Assembly (NCBI GenBank): GCA_963648895.1 | Contig: CAVJGK010000029.1 | Span: 1 to 14,534, forward strand | DNA from: UBA3210 sp963648895 | GTDB lineage: Bacteria > Bacillota_I > Bacilli_A > RFN20 > CAG-449 | Direction: 5' to 3' | Length of the DNA stretch: 14,534 nucleotides | Shown here: positions 7,921 through 14,534 of the stretch, piece by piece | Position numbering within the stretch: the stretch's first letter is position 1 | Layout: each line of letters starts with the position of its first letter | Position numbers and translations under genes: made by a program | Notes under the pieces: model-generated | Database searches by the model: none | What the model was told of the DNA's origin: nothing | What the model saw: only the letters and a program-made list of their open reading frames with translations

Positions 7921-9300
7921 CTAAATTAATTCTTCAGTCCAAGAGGTCCATTCAGAACCATTGAAATATCTAGTACATAAATATCTTGTATCACCTTGAC
8001 CTGTATCATCTTTTTCAAAAATATAATAAGACAACTTAAATGAAGTTAGACTCAAATCTATAAAATAATCGTCGTTCGAATCTTCAAGTGCTTTTATCTT
8101 AACATTATTTGTAGCAGTTATTTCTTCACCAGTCCAATTAAGCGTACCTTCATCACCAGTCGCTATAAGCTTATCATCAATATATAAACCAATTTTTACC
8201 TTTTTAGTTGTTCTTCCTAAAATTGTGCCAGAGCAAGTACAAGAGCAACCAGTAATCCATTTTCTTTTATCTGGATGAGTTTCATCAGAAAACTGCCATG
8301 TCTGTGGATTTACCTTAGAGGCAAAATATGCCATCGAGTAGATATCTGATTCAGTGCTTCCTGGAACTGTTTTATAAGTGGTCATATCTGTAGCAGAATA
8401 ATCCCATCCTCTAAATACACAGTCATCGTCTGGTTTTGGCACTTTATATATTGTATCATTTTGATGATAATGTGGTCGCCATTTAAAGTCAGTACTTGTA
8501 TTTGTAGCACTAAAACCTGCTTCTACACGCCCAGGACCACTTGAACCCTCATCATAATGATGATACCAAGGATAGCTAATAAAGTTTGCTCTATATTGCC
8601 AGTCCTGTGCAGGGCAACGATCCAAATATCGGGGACTATACTGATATTGATCATTTCATCTATAGAATTCTACCTTTGGAAATCCGTCCTCGTCATTGCC
8701 GCCCACATTAAATGCTTTCCAAACAAGCCAGTGCTCATTATCGTCTGAACCATCACTTTCCCAAGATACACTATCTTGATAGTCTAAATTGTTCCAGTCC
8801 CAAGTATCTTTATCACATCTAGCGACTTTAGCATATGCTAAAGAAGAGTCTACATTGCAATAGGCGTATGCAGTATAAGTAGTTGTAGGGGATGGAGATG
8901 GACCTGGGTCGGGTCCAGAACCTGGATAAGCATCAGTGTACCAATAACCTTTAAAATACCAACCATGTTTTGCCATCTCGGCATCTGTGGCACTTTTAGT
9001 AGCAACCCAAACCGCATTAGCTGTACCAGAGGGAGAACTAAAAACTGGGCTGCCAGAGCTATCTAAGTATTCAACAAAGGCAACGTGACCTTCCGTGGAA
9101 CTCGTCTCATATCCCCACTTACCGACAGCACCTGCCATAGGGGTAGTGCTATCAATTGGAGAGGTTGTCCACCCGCCATGACCTGTGTACGACCATCCTA
9201 TTTCTTTTTTTCTTACTATTAGTAATTGAACACAGTCAGTACCAGAATATCCAGGATAATTATAGTGGGTACCAAGCGTTAGCGGAGTATAACTAGGCAT
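7921..9300 (-). CDS. CHAP-like cell-wall hydrolase or tail lysin with one in-frame TGA (Trp)
   Basis: A 459-residue protein read through a TGA at codon 215 (8656-8658), between EFYR and NDQYQY. The frame is unchanged on both sides. Residues 1-80 resemble a CHAP peptidase/amidase: candidate nucleophile Cys23 in YSGTDCVQL, KKEIGW after it, and His72 in GHVAFVEYL. A Pro/Gly/Ser linker (about 125-138) leads to a Trp- and Tyr-rich C-terminal half that looks like wall- or glycan-binding beta modules. It probably cleaves peptidoglycan as endolysin or tail-tip enzyme; no signal peptide or membrane segment is visible. The ATG at 9300 has GGAGATGATATAAT upstream and nearly touches the previous gene's stop. 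A UGA stop here would leave the catalytic part without the C-terminal half. Stop is TAG; the other 20 Trp codons are TGG. Confidence 0.75.
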
Positions 9301-9301
9301 A

Positions 9302-9760
9302 TTATATCATCTCCACTAGAGTAAACTCTTCATTCCAACTATATACTTCAACAATATCTGCTTCTTGGGTATCAAAATCAGGTACTAGTGAGTTTTCTAC
9401 TCTATACATAGATTGTACCCACTTAGCATATAGATTTACATCATCGGCATCATCTTCTGTAATTCTTGTTACTGGATCACTAAAAACACCTTTGTCTAAA
9501 TTTTTATTAAAAATCCATTCAGGGTCAGAGTCTTTGCCATTTTCATAGTATTCTAACCAAACTTCTAAGTCTTCATCGTCCAACTCTGAAACTTTTACTG
9601 GGTCATGCATTGCATGAGCTAATTCTTCTGTTCCTAGACCTAAAATATAATCTTTATCATAAGTATCTTCATTATCAATCCAAGCGTGCCCTGATACTTC
9701 ATCCCAGATATGATAAATGATATCAAAGATTGCAACTTTGCTTTCTTTTAATCCTAACAT
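9302..9760 (-). CDS. Acidic hypothetical protein, 152 residues
   Basis: I do not recognise this protein. It is strongly acidic, starts MLGLKESKVAIFDIIYHIWD, contains six Trp codons (all TGG) and has no obvious catalytic motif, signal or membrane segment. Its ATG has AAGGAG upstream. Its TAA ends one base before the ATG of the CHAP hydrolase, so the two are translationally coupled. Possible roles are a tail or lysis accessory protein, or an early inhibitor of host functions, but only proximity supports them. Confidence 0.7.
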   Translation of the reverse strand: MLGLKESKVAIFDIIYHIWDEVSGHAWIDNEDTYDKDYILGLGTEELAHAMHDPVKVSELDDEDLEVWLEYYENGKDSDPEWIFNKNLDKGVFSDPVTRITEDDADDVNLYAKWVQSMYRVENSLVPDFDTQEADIVEVYSWNEEFTLVEMI

Positions 9761-9783
9761 CTGTCTGTCTCCTTATTATAAAA

Positions 9784-10353
9784 TTATTCCATTAACTGTT
9801 CTATTGCATCTGCTACATTTGCCGCTTTAAATTCCTTGGGTGCTCTAAAACTCTTATGCACAGCAGCATGCACGTAGTACCTAAATGCAGTAGGAAGATC
9901 TACATTGATAAATGTTTTATCGTCAACTTTAATACTAAATTGTTCCCAGTCCTCTTTTGGTGTTGTTGGTTTAAAACCTAAAGCAGTTAAATACGCTTTG
10001 CTTGCTTCAAAATTATATGACTCAATAAACTCTAATACTGCTAAAATATTAGCTCTATATTTTTCCAGTGTTTCCTTAATGATATCTTCATCAGTTGCAC
10101 CGAAACTCTTTTTGGTATCAAATAATACTTTACCAGAAGTTGCACAATTAAAAGGAAAATCTACCTTTGTAATTATGCAGTACCAATGCTCATCTTCGTC
10201 AGCACCTAAATAAAACTCAGCACACTTAACATGAGCGTCACCGATGCAAAAAACTGATTCATTAGCTGACCACATATAAGGTCTTTCAACAACATATTTT
10301 TCAGCTTCTGGTATTACCTCTGAAACTATTTGCCTAAATTCATTAATATTCAT
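9784..10353 (-). CDS. Acidic hypothetical protein, 189 residues, likely paralogue of its upstream neighbour
   Basis: Unrecognised protein beginning MNINEFRQIVSEVIPEAEKY. The overall plan matches the 179-residue product just upstream. Each has an N-terminal helix with PE, a Tyr/Trp-rich sheet region, a middle helix ending in a paired motif (YNFEASKAYLTALGF here, YNPKQIADELEYLGW there), and a closing sheet and helix with a short acidic end. The start overlaps the upstream gene by 11 bases and has AGGAG just before it, so the two are co-translated. Function is unknown. Stop is TAA; three Trp codons, all TGG. Confidence 0.7.
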   Translation of the reverse strand: MNINEFRQIVSEVIPEAEKYVVERPYMWSANESVFCIGDAHVKCAEFYLGADEDEHWYCIITKVDFPFNCATSGKVLFDTKKSFGATDEDIIKETLEKYRANILAVLEFIESYNFEASKAYLTALGFKPTTPKEDWEQFSIKVDDKTFINVDLPTAFRYYVHAAVHKSFRAPKEFKAANVADAIEQLME

Positions 10354-10882
10354 CCATCAAATCTCCTAATAATTCATCTAAACTACAATAATCTTTATCA
10401 TAAGCGCCTGCGAAATTAGCAGTAAATGAATAAAAATAGCTGGCGCCCTCACTTGGAAGCTGAATATATAATTCCTGCTTGTTAGACAATTTATATTCAA
10501 AAGAAATTTTTTCTTTATTTAGTGCTTCCCAACCTAAATATTCTAGCTCATCCGCAATTTGCTTTGGATTATAATCTTCAAAATATTCCAAAGCAGTTTT
10601 TACATCATCGAGAGAATCTGTTAAAGTACTTAAAATTTCTTGTTCATCTTTACTAACAACAATCTGGTCTAAATCATATGATTCAGGTAAAGGAAATTCT
10701 ATATGATTTTCGATAGTAAGAACTTCACACACTGGTTTATAATCCCAGGTGCGAACACCATAAGACCAAAAATATAATTCAGTATTTTCATATTGATAAC
10801 CTATCTTAACCTTATGGTAGCTTTCGAAAATATATGGTTTTAGTTCTGGATATTCTGCTATTATAGCTTGTTGTATACTCAT
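10343..10882 (-). CDS. Acidic hypothetical protein, 179 residues, first gene of its unit
   Basis: Unrecognised protein beginning MSIQQAIIAEYPELKPYIFE. The ATG at 10882 is chosen because CGAGG lies upstream at normal spacing. A TTG 30 bases earlier would fall inside a TATAAT-like promoter element and lacks a binding site. It is similar in length, acidity and motif order to the following 189-residue protein, so the pair probably arose by duplication. It is the first gene after a terminator and heads the four-gene unit ending with the CHAP hydrolase. Stop is TAA. Confidence 0.7.
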   Translation of the reverse strand: MSIQQAIIAEYPELKPYIFESYHKVKIGYQYENTELYFWSYGVRTWDYKPVCEVLTIENHIEFPLPESYDLDQIVVSKDEQEILSTLTDSLDDVKTALEYFEDYNPKQIADELEYLGWEALNKEKISFEYKLSNKQELYIQLPSEGASYFYSFTANFAGAYDKDYCSLDELLGDLMDEY

Positions 10883-10903
10883 GTTTAAACCTCGCTCATC
10901 TAT

Positions 10904-10926
10904 ATTATACAATAAAAAAGAGTCAA
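10904..10926 (-). promoter_or_regulatory. Possible promoter embedded in the terminator region
   Basis: TTGACT, which is also the 3' arm of the terminator stem, is followed by 16 nt and TATAGA, or by 11 nt and a better TATAAT. Neither pairing is ideal. Its place directly before the first gene of a new unit makes a promoter likely here. Confidence 0.4.
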
Positions 10927-10939
10927 TGAATGACTCTTT
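10914..10939 (-). terminator. Intrinsic terminator after the small tail gene
   Basis: AAAGAGTCA and TGACTCTTT form a 9-bp stem with a 5-nt loop, followed by a T run on the minus strand. It lies just after tandem TAA stops and closes the DGR/tail transcript. Confidence 0.88.
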
Positions 10940-10945
10940 GAATTA

Positions 10946-11240
10946 TTATCTTCCTACTGCAGTAACAGTTCAATATGCTGAGCTTGCTGTATCACATTGA
11001 TTAACTATAACTAATTTTAATGTATTACCACTTACTGGATTAATGTAGGATACTGGTATAGTATTTCTTGTTTCCAAGTCTTGATATTTACCATAAGCAC
11101 TTGAAGTTGCTATTTTATTGATTTGTGTTATTCCATACACTTCTTTTAAATCAGTAAAAATAAATGAAACTACGCTTGTTTCATACTTTGATAACGATAC
11201 TGTTAGAGTTACGGTTTGGAATTTATACCCCCCCCGGCAT
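10946..11240 (-). CDS. Small beta-rich phage protein, frame broken at a G8 run next to its start; one TGA Trp
   Basis: The open frame from the G run to TAA at 10946 encodes about 95 residues (YKFQTVTLTVSL near the start, SAYWTVTAVGR at the end) and has no start codon of its own. ATG-CC followed by eight G puts the ATG one base out of frame. With seven G it would read MPGGYKFQTV and give 97 residues. The only Trp is a TGA at 10970-10972. The alternating hydrophobic pattern suggests a small all-beta protein, perhaps a tail or baseplate part, but I cannot name a family. It lies between the XkdX-like gene and a terminator. The break is either an assembly error in the homopolymer, a phase-off variant, or a frameshift signal. 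No strong binding site precedes the ATG. Confidence 0.55.
11228..11235. repeat. Homopolymer of eight G (minus strand) after a start codon
   Basis: Eight consecutive C on the plus strand in a strongly AT-rich region, placed two bases after an ATG on the minus strand. Loss of one G would connect this ATG to the downstream open frame. Confidence 0.8.
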
Positions 11241-11251
11241 TCTTAATTAGA

Positions 11252-11380
11252 TTATTCACTAATGATCTCCTCATACTGCTCTTTTGTGATCCAACCTTTT
11301 TCAACTGCTTTTAGAAGTTGTTCTTTAGTTATTCTATGCTCTTCTCGATACAACCTCTTTAATCTTTCAAACATGTCCAT
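11252..11380 (-). CDS. xkdX: XkdX-like small tail protein
   Basis: A 42-residue protein starting MDMFERLKRLYREEHRITKE and ending GWITKEQYEEIISE. A basic amphipathic helix followed by a GWIT-EQY-EI ending is the hallmark of the XkdX family, tiny proteins found near tail-fibre genes in phages and prophages of Bacillota. Their molecular role is not established. The start has GGAG at good spacing, and the gene begins 4 bases after the stop of the 101-residue gene. Stop is TAA; the one Trp is TGG. Confidence 0.8.
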   Translation of the reverse strand: MDMFERLKRLYREEHRITKEQLLKAVEKGWITKEQYEEIISE

Positions 11381-11384
11381 ATTT

Positions 11385-11690
11385 TTATTCTCCTAATAGC
11401 GAAATCACGATATCATCAATAGACTGACTTTGCTCTTTTAACGCTGATAGTAGTTTATCTGTCTCGGTCTTTTCAGTGAAAACAAAATAATAACCATCTG
11501 TATATTTTACTTCTTGAACAAATTTTAAATCAGTATACTCAGTTTTACCATTTTCATCTTCAACAACAATTTTTGATAAATTATCATCTGTAAATATTGT
11601 TGTATCAATTTCAACATCAGAAACATAATTATTTCCATTTAGTTTTAAATCTTTTAGTATAGTTCCATCTTTAAGTGTTATTGTTAACAT
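11385..11690 (-). CDS. Small hypothetical protein next to XkdX, 101 residues
   Basis: Starts MLTITLKDGTILKDLKLNGN: a short beta-rich N-terminal part, then an acidic middle and a helical C-terminus (LLSALKEQSQSIDDIVISLL). Proteins of this plan are common beside XkdX in tail regions of Bacillota phages, and a tail-fibre accessory role is plausible but unproven. The ATG at 11690 has GGGAGGAAATAA before it, lying inside the last codons of the reverse transcriptase. The 20-base overlap points to translational coupling. Stop is TAA. Confidence 0.75.
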   Translation of the reverse strand: MLTITLKDGTILKDLKLNGNNYVSDVEIDTTIFTDDNLSKIVVEDENGKTEYTDLKFVQEVKYTDGYYFVFTEKTETDKLLSALKEQSQSIDDIVISLLGE

Positions 11691-12795
11691 TTATTTCCTC
11701 CCTTAAATTATTATACAGTTGTTCTACGCTATCTAAGGATGTTGCACGCGGAAATCTTTTTTCAATCGCGCATTTCCATGACTTGTGCCTATTTTCAAAT
11801 TCTTTTAAAGGTATTTTACCTTCTTTAACTTTTATAGATAATTTCTTTAGCTTTCTTCTTTCTCTTGTAAAGCTCGCTTTATCAGGTCGTATAATTAAAG
11901 TATGCCCTTTAATTCTATAAGTTGTGTGTAAGATTGTAAACTCATGCGATAAAGGAACAATTTGTGTTTTCTTAGGATTTAAAAATAAACCTTTTTCAGT
12001 TGCTTCTTTAACAACTAATTCTTTAGCATTAATTAACTCTTCTTTAGTTTGAGCAATAGCATAAAAATCATCCATGTACCTGCCTGTTTTTAACCCTAAA
12101 ACAATTCCCAATAAATTATCTAATCAATAAGCGCCGCATACTCCTGCTATTTGTGCTAAGGGAGAACCTATCCCTATTGTCTTCTCAAGCTTAATATTAC
12201 CATGATTTTTTCCTTGTGCATAATCTATAGCATTAAATGGAATAGTGTCATCTTCTACATACACAACATGTTGCTCGAGTAATAAAGCAGTAAATTGGAG
12301 TACTTCTTCATCACATTTACAATGCCTTAAAAAATCTAAAAAGCAGGCATGTGATAAATTATCAAAATATTTAGTAAAATCACCAAGTAAAATATAACCG
12401 TCTTCACCATATTCTCTGGCAAATTGTCTTAGTTTTTTCTCAAATCTATTTCTAAAATGGTCCACACCCCTACCTTTTAAACTGGCAGAATTATCAAAAC
12501 TTAAATAAGGTATAACCGCAGGTAAAAGTATTTCATTAATAAAGCACCCTTGAACTATTCTATCTTCCACAGAGTAACTCTCTATTAGTCTAGGTTTACC
12601 TCTTTCCATAATAATAAATGTTTCTGGTTTACCTGGTTCATATTCGCCATTTTGTAATCTTTCGCTTAAGTCTGTTAAATTAGTGAGGAAGTTAGACGCA
12701 TAACGCTGAGTTCTTTCCTTTCAACCAGAAGCTTTCTCAACTTGTTTTAATGCTTGATATAAGTTGTCTAAATCAAAAAGTTTTGTTAAAGGCAT
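11671..12795 (-). CDS. DGR reverse transcriptase with two in-frame TGA (Trp)
   Basis: A 374-residue reverse transcriptase read through TGA at codon 25 (12721-12723, ASG-W-KERTQRY) and codon 224 (12124-12126, GAY-W-LDN). The frame is the same throughout, and codon 25 matches the Trp that DGR RTs carry near the N-terminus. Motifs: GKPRLIESY and DRIVQ, the first catalytic Asp139 in LLGDFTKYFD, IGSPLAQIAG at 209-218 (the DGR [ILV]GxxxSQ motif with Ala for Ser), and YMDD at 240-243 in GRYMDDFYAI. It copies the TR RNA with errors at adenines, working with Avd, and supplies cDNA to rewrite the VR. The ATG at 12795 has AAAGGAG at good spacing. It is the last DGR component and overlaps the next gene by 20 bases. 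Stop is TAA. Confidence 0.93.
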
Positions 12796-12898
12796 ATCGT
12801 AATACTCCTTTGTAGGTCTGCACCCTGTTTACCAATTAAGGACAGACAAGTTTTCCTTTCACGTATTAATTCATCATTTTGACAAATCGTATTGAAGT

Positions 12899-12982
12899 CG
12901 AGGACGAACGTAATTGTTCGCGTTAGAAGCGCTGTTATTGTTCGCATTACCATTGTTGTTGGCATTAGCGAAGTTAGTCGCA
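12899..12982 (-). repeat. DGR template repeat (TR)
   Basis: An 84-bp imperfect copy of 13762-13845, differing at 11 positions, 10 of them adenines on the minus (template RNA) strand. Read in the target's frame it is Asn-rich (TNFANANNNGNANNNNSASN), the classical TR design in which AAC/AAT codons allow the widest set of substitutions. It begins within the last codons of avd and ends about 100 bp before the RT start. That 100-bp stretch holds no gene and probably forms the 3' part of the TR RNA. Confidence 0.95.
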
Positions 12983-13555
12983 CTTTGTAAAACTTGCCTT
13001 AATTTTTTCAAACAGCTTATTATCAGACTGTCTAACTCCCTTTAATAAAGTAATTTCATGGTCAATCTTTTTATTTAATTCTGCATAAGCACCAATAGAA
13101 GCATCACTATCAAGTACAACAATAATTTCTTGAAGTCTATCTTTTAACGCAAATAAATATCCAATTGCATTTGTGATATGTTGTCTTCTAATCAAATACT
13201 CTTGTTCCGCACTATATAAAGATTCCTTGGACATATAAATTGAATTAAATAATCTAATTTCGGTACCAATCTTTGACAGCAAATCAAGTACCATTTCTCG
13301 CCATTTATTTATTAACCACTCAGGGTATTTATCCACATCAATGGAAGAAATATTGTACTTTTGCATGATTGCTTCCAAGCTTACTTTATCATCACTATTA
13401 ATATTATACATCTTTTCTATGGTCTTAACCTCATAGACTTTCTTTTTAACCCCAAAATCACGCATTAAAATTAAATATGTATCTCTTCTAATTTTATCAA
13501 AATTGTTTAAAAATTCTATTTTACTTAGATTTCGTCTGTACGCAGGTACACTCAT
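12974..13555 (-). CDS. avd: Avd-type DGR accessory protein
   Basis: A 193-residue helical protein, beginning MSVPAYRRNLSKIEFLNN. It matches the accessory-variability-determinant family in its N-terminal basic helix (KIRRDTYLILMRDFGVKKKV), the YPEWLINKWREMVLDLL helix at 77-93, and a C-terminal part of long helices (EQEYLIRRQHITNAIGYLF). Avd forms a basic pentamer of four-helix bundles that binds the RT and the TR RNA and is needed for mutagenic retrohoming. It is longer than the short Avd of phage BPP-1 (about 128 residues), having an extra N-terminal segment. The start has GGAG about 12 nt upstream. The last codons overlap the TR by 9 bases, a common DGR arrangement. Stop is TAA; both Trp codons are TGG. 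Confidence 0.88.
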   Translation of the reverse strand: MSVPAYRRNLSKIEFLNNFDKIRRDTYLILMRDFGVKKKVYEVKTIEKMYNINSDDKVSLEAIMQKYNISSIDVDKYPEWLINKWREMVLDLLSKIGTEIRLFNSIYMSKESLYSAEQEYLIRRQHITNAIGYLFALKDRLQEIIVVLDSDASIGAYAELNKKIDHEITLLKGVRQSDNKLFEKIKASFTKCD

Positions 13556-13613
13556 AATATATTTTTTCTCCTTTTCTCATGTTTAATAAATTATATTTTT
13601 AATCAAAGTCTTC

Positions 13614-13652
13614 TGTATTTATTACACCATAATGACTTACATAATAAATACA
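13614..13652. repeat. 11-bp perfect inverted repeat between VR gene and avd
   Basis: TGTATTTATTA and TAATAAATACA pair perfectly around a 17-nt spacer. No U run follows on the minus strand. It could be an operator or a transcript stem-loop at the head of avd. Confidence 0.6.
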
Positions 13653-13660
13653 GGTGTATC

Positions 13661-13682
13661 AGTAGAATTTATTTTTTCTACT
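13661..13682. repeat. 7-bp AT-rich inverted repeat upstream of avd
   Basis: AGTAGAA and TTCTACT pair perfectly with an 8-nt A/T loop. It is the second of four stem-loops between the target stop and avd. Alone it would be unremarkable in AT-rich DNA. Confidence 0.4.
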
Positions 13683-13696
13683 TACTTCCAGGTTTT

Positions 13697-13722
13697 ATCC
13701 ACCGCCCACGAGGGGCGTGGAT
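13697..13722. repeat. GC-rich bulged stem-loop downstream of the VR
   Basis: On the minus strand ATCCAC-GCCC pairs with GGGC-G-GTGGAT (10 bp with one bulged G) around a 5-nt loop. It is much richer in GC than its surroundings and lacks a T run, so it is not a standard terminator. It lies 40-65 bp past the VR. Confidence 0.55.
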
Positions 13723-13731
13723 TTAAGATTA

Positions 13732-13752
13732 GAAAGCATATTCTATGCTTTC
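13732..13752. repeat. Perfect hairpin just past the VR, likely DGR target-recognition hairpin
   Basis: GAAAGCATA and TATGCTTTC form a perfect 9-bp stem with a 3-nt loop, starting 9 bp after the VR end and spanning the target's TAG stop. In phage BPP-1 a hairpin or cruciform of similar size and place promotes mutagenic homing, so the same role is likely here. Confidence 0.7.
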
Positions 13753-14534
13753 AGGATAAAGCGAGGACGAACGCAATTGCTGGCGTCAGAAGCGCTGTAA
13801 TTGTTCGCATAACCACGGTCGTTGGCACTAGCGAAGGTAGTCGCATCAGCGATATTCTTTAATCAATACCATGAGCTTCTATTATTCACCATCCTTGGAT
13901 ATAATTGGAATAATGCTAATTGCTGCCAAGCACTACCCACATTATATCCTGAATTTCCCCATACTTTAGAACCATAAACTTCTTCTTCAGACATTAGTAC
14001 TGCTTGTCTATCGAACCAAGCCCATCCAGAAGGAGTTCCGCTGCTGCTTGCATTACATAATAATTCTCTAGTTGTAACTAAATGAGAACCAAAGATATTA
14101 TACAATTGCTGATTAATACTATCAGTAGCAGCAGGAGTTGAAGCGGCGGTGGCGATCGCACCAATTGTAGTCGTATCCATTTCGCTACCTGTATATCCGC
14201 CATTAGTAGTATTTGTAGGATTCATTCTGCTTCGACCAAAATGATAAGAACCATCTAAACCTTTTCCAGGTATACAACAAATGGTATTGAAATTGGCTTT
14301 CGCAGAATCACCTTTATTATAAGGTAAATTTAAATCCGCGATTGTAATCCATTGAGAACCAGTTATTTGATAAGTTTGAGTTTGTTCGTAGGCACTAACT
14401 GGGGTTCCCATATCAAAATAATCACCGACATAAATATCATCGAAACCATTAGTAATTCTCGTCCATAACGTACCATCTTTATAATAAGAAGTAATATCTT
14501 TTGGACCAGTGGGTCTCAACATTAATCTCTTTCT
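13743..14534 (-). CDS. DGR target: C-terminal part of a C-type-lectin-like tail/receptor-binding protein with one TGA (Trp)
   Basis: The frame is open to the right window edge. An ATG at 14522 exists but has only a weak binding site, so the gene probably starts outside. From that Met 259 residues are visible. The text FDDIYVGDYFDMG, FGRSRMNPTNTTNGGY and ELLCNAS leads into a lectin-like fold (AVLMSEEEVYGSKVW, LFQLYPRMVNNRSSWYW). A TGA at 13863-13865 encodes Trp 220 in SSWY-W-LKN, a position normally Trp in DGR lectin domains. Then follows the variable region ending CVRPRFILKA-TAG. Nine residues differ from the TR version (N to T, S, D, R, Y, Y, D, S and Y to C). The protein likely sits at the tail tip and binds the host surface. 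Confidence 0.88.
13762..13845 (-). repeat. DGR variable repeat (VR)
   Basis: The 84-bp partner of the TR, at the 3' end of the target gene. Ten of the TR's adenines are replaced (six by G, two by T, two by C), altering nine codons. One further difference, TR G to VR C, is silent (Ala GCG to GCC). The shared GC-containing end CGTTCGTCCTCG is where the initiation-of-homing signal should lie. Confidence 0.95.

Noticed and set aside
7921..9300. Two separate genes split at 8656
   Set aside because: The second part would start at a TTG without a binding site, shares the frame, and the gap is open apart from the TGA.
11671..12795. RT as a pseudogene broken by two stop codons
   Set aside because: Both interruptions are TGA at Trp positions, the frame is unchanged, the catalytic motifs are intact, and the same pattern appears in other genes.
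12919..12919. The single non-adenine TR/VR difference as evidence against a DGR
   Set aside because: It is silent in the target and is one of eleven; occasional non-adenine changes or drift since the last homing event are expected.
12786..12983. Open frame of 65 codons covering the TR
   Set aside because: It runs across the template repeat in a frame unrelated to the target, with Thr- and Arg-rich low-complexity text; the TR explains the sequence.
13556..13742. tRNA or suppressor tRNA gene in the longest noncoding gap
   Set aside because: The gap holds stem-loops but no cloverleaf, T-loop (TTCGA-type) or anticodon arm that I could recognise.

Overview
This is an AT-rich stretch of a tailed-phage (or prophage) genome. 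Every gene lies on the minus strand, so transcription runs from high to low coordinates. Capsid genes of T4-like type, an XkdX-type tail protein, a CHAP-type wall hydrolase and strong AGGAGG-like ribosome binding sites suggest a myovirus-like phage of a Gram-positive (Bacillota) host, probably gut-associated; the host is inference. The phage appears to read UGA as tryptophan. Six in-frame TGA codons interrupt otherwise continuous genes, several at conserved Trp positions. None of the 14 visible gene ends uses TGA (10 TAA, 4 TAG). TGG is still the main Trp codon, about 63 by my count.

Layout in transcription order. (1) 14534-11671 is a complete diversity-generating retroelement (DGR): the C-terminal part of a C-type-lectin-like tail protein with its variable repeat (VR), a stem-loop-rich intergenic region, an Avd-type accessory gene, the template repeat (TR) and a reverse transcriptase. 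VR and TR are 84 bp long with 11 mismatches, 10 of them at TR adenines. (2) 11690-10946 holds a 101-residue protein, a 42-residue XkdX-like protein and a small protein whose start codon is followed by a G8 run that puts it out of frame. A terminator ends this unit. (3) 10882-7921 holds three acidic unknown proteins (two look like distant paralogues) and a CHAP-type lysin or tail hydrolase, closed by a second terminator. (4) 7866-1 is the packaging and head module: large terminase, portal, a small unknown protein, a protease-scaffold fusion and the start of the major capsid gene.

The terminase gene is interrupted three times. A 145-residue mini-intein ends five codons before a 257-nt ORF-less group I intron that separates the Walker B Asp from its Glu. 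A 142-residue mini-intein sits at the last nuclease motif. RNA splicing plus two protein splicing events would give a 661-residue terminase.

The most notable points are the interrupted terminase, a DGR whose RT and target domain both need UGA decoding, and the hairpin array beside the VR. No tRNA, suppressor tRNA, CRISPR array or insertion sequence was seen.
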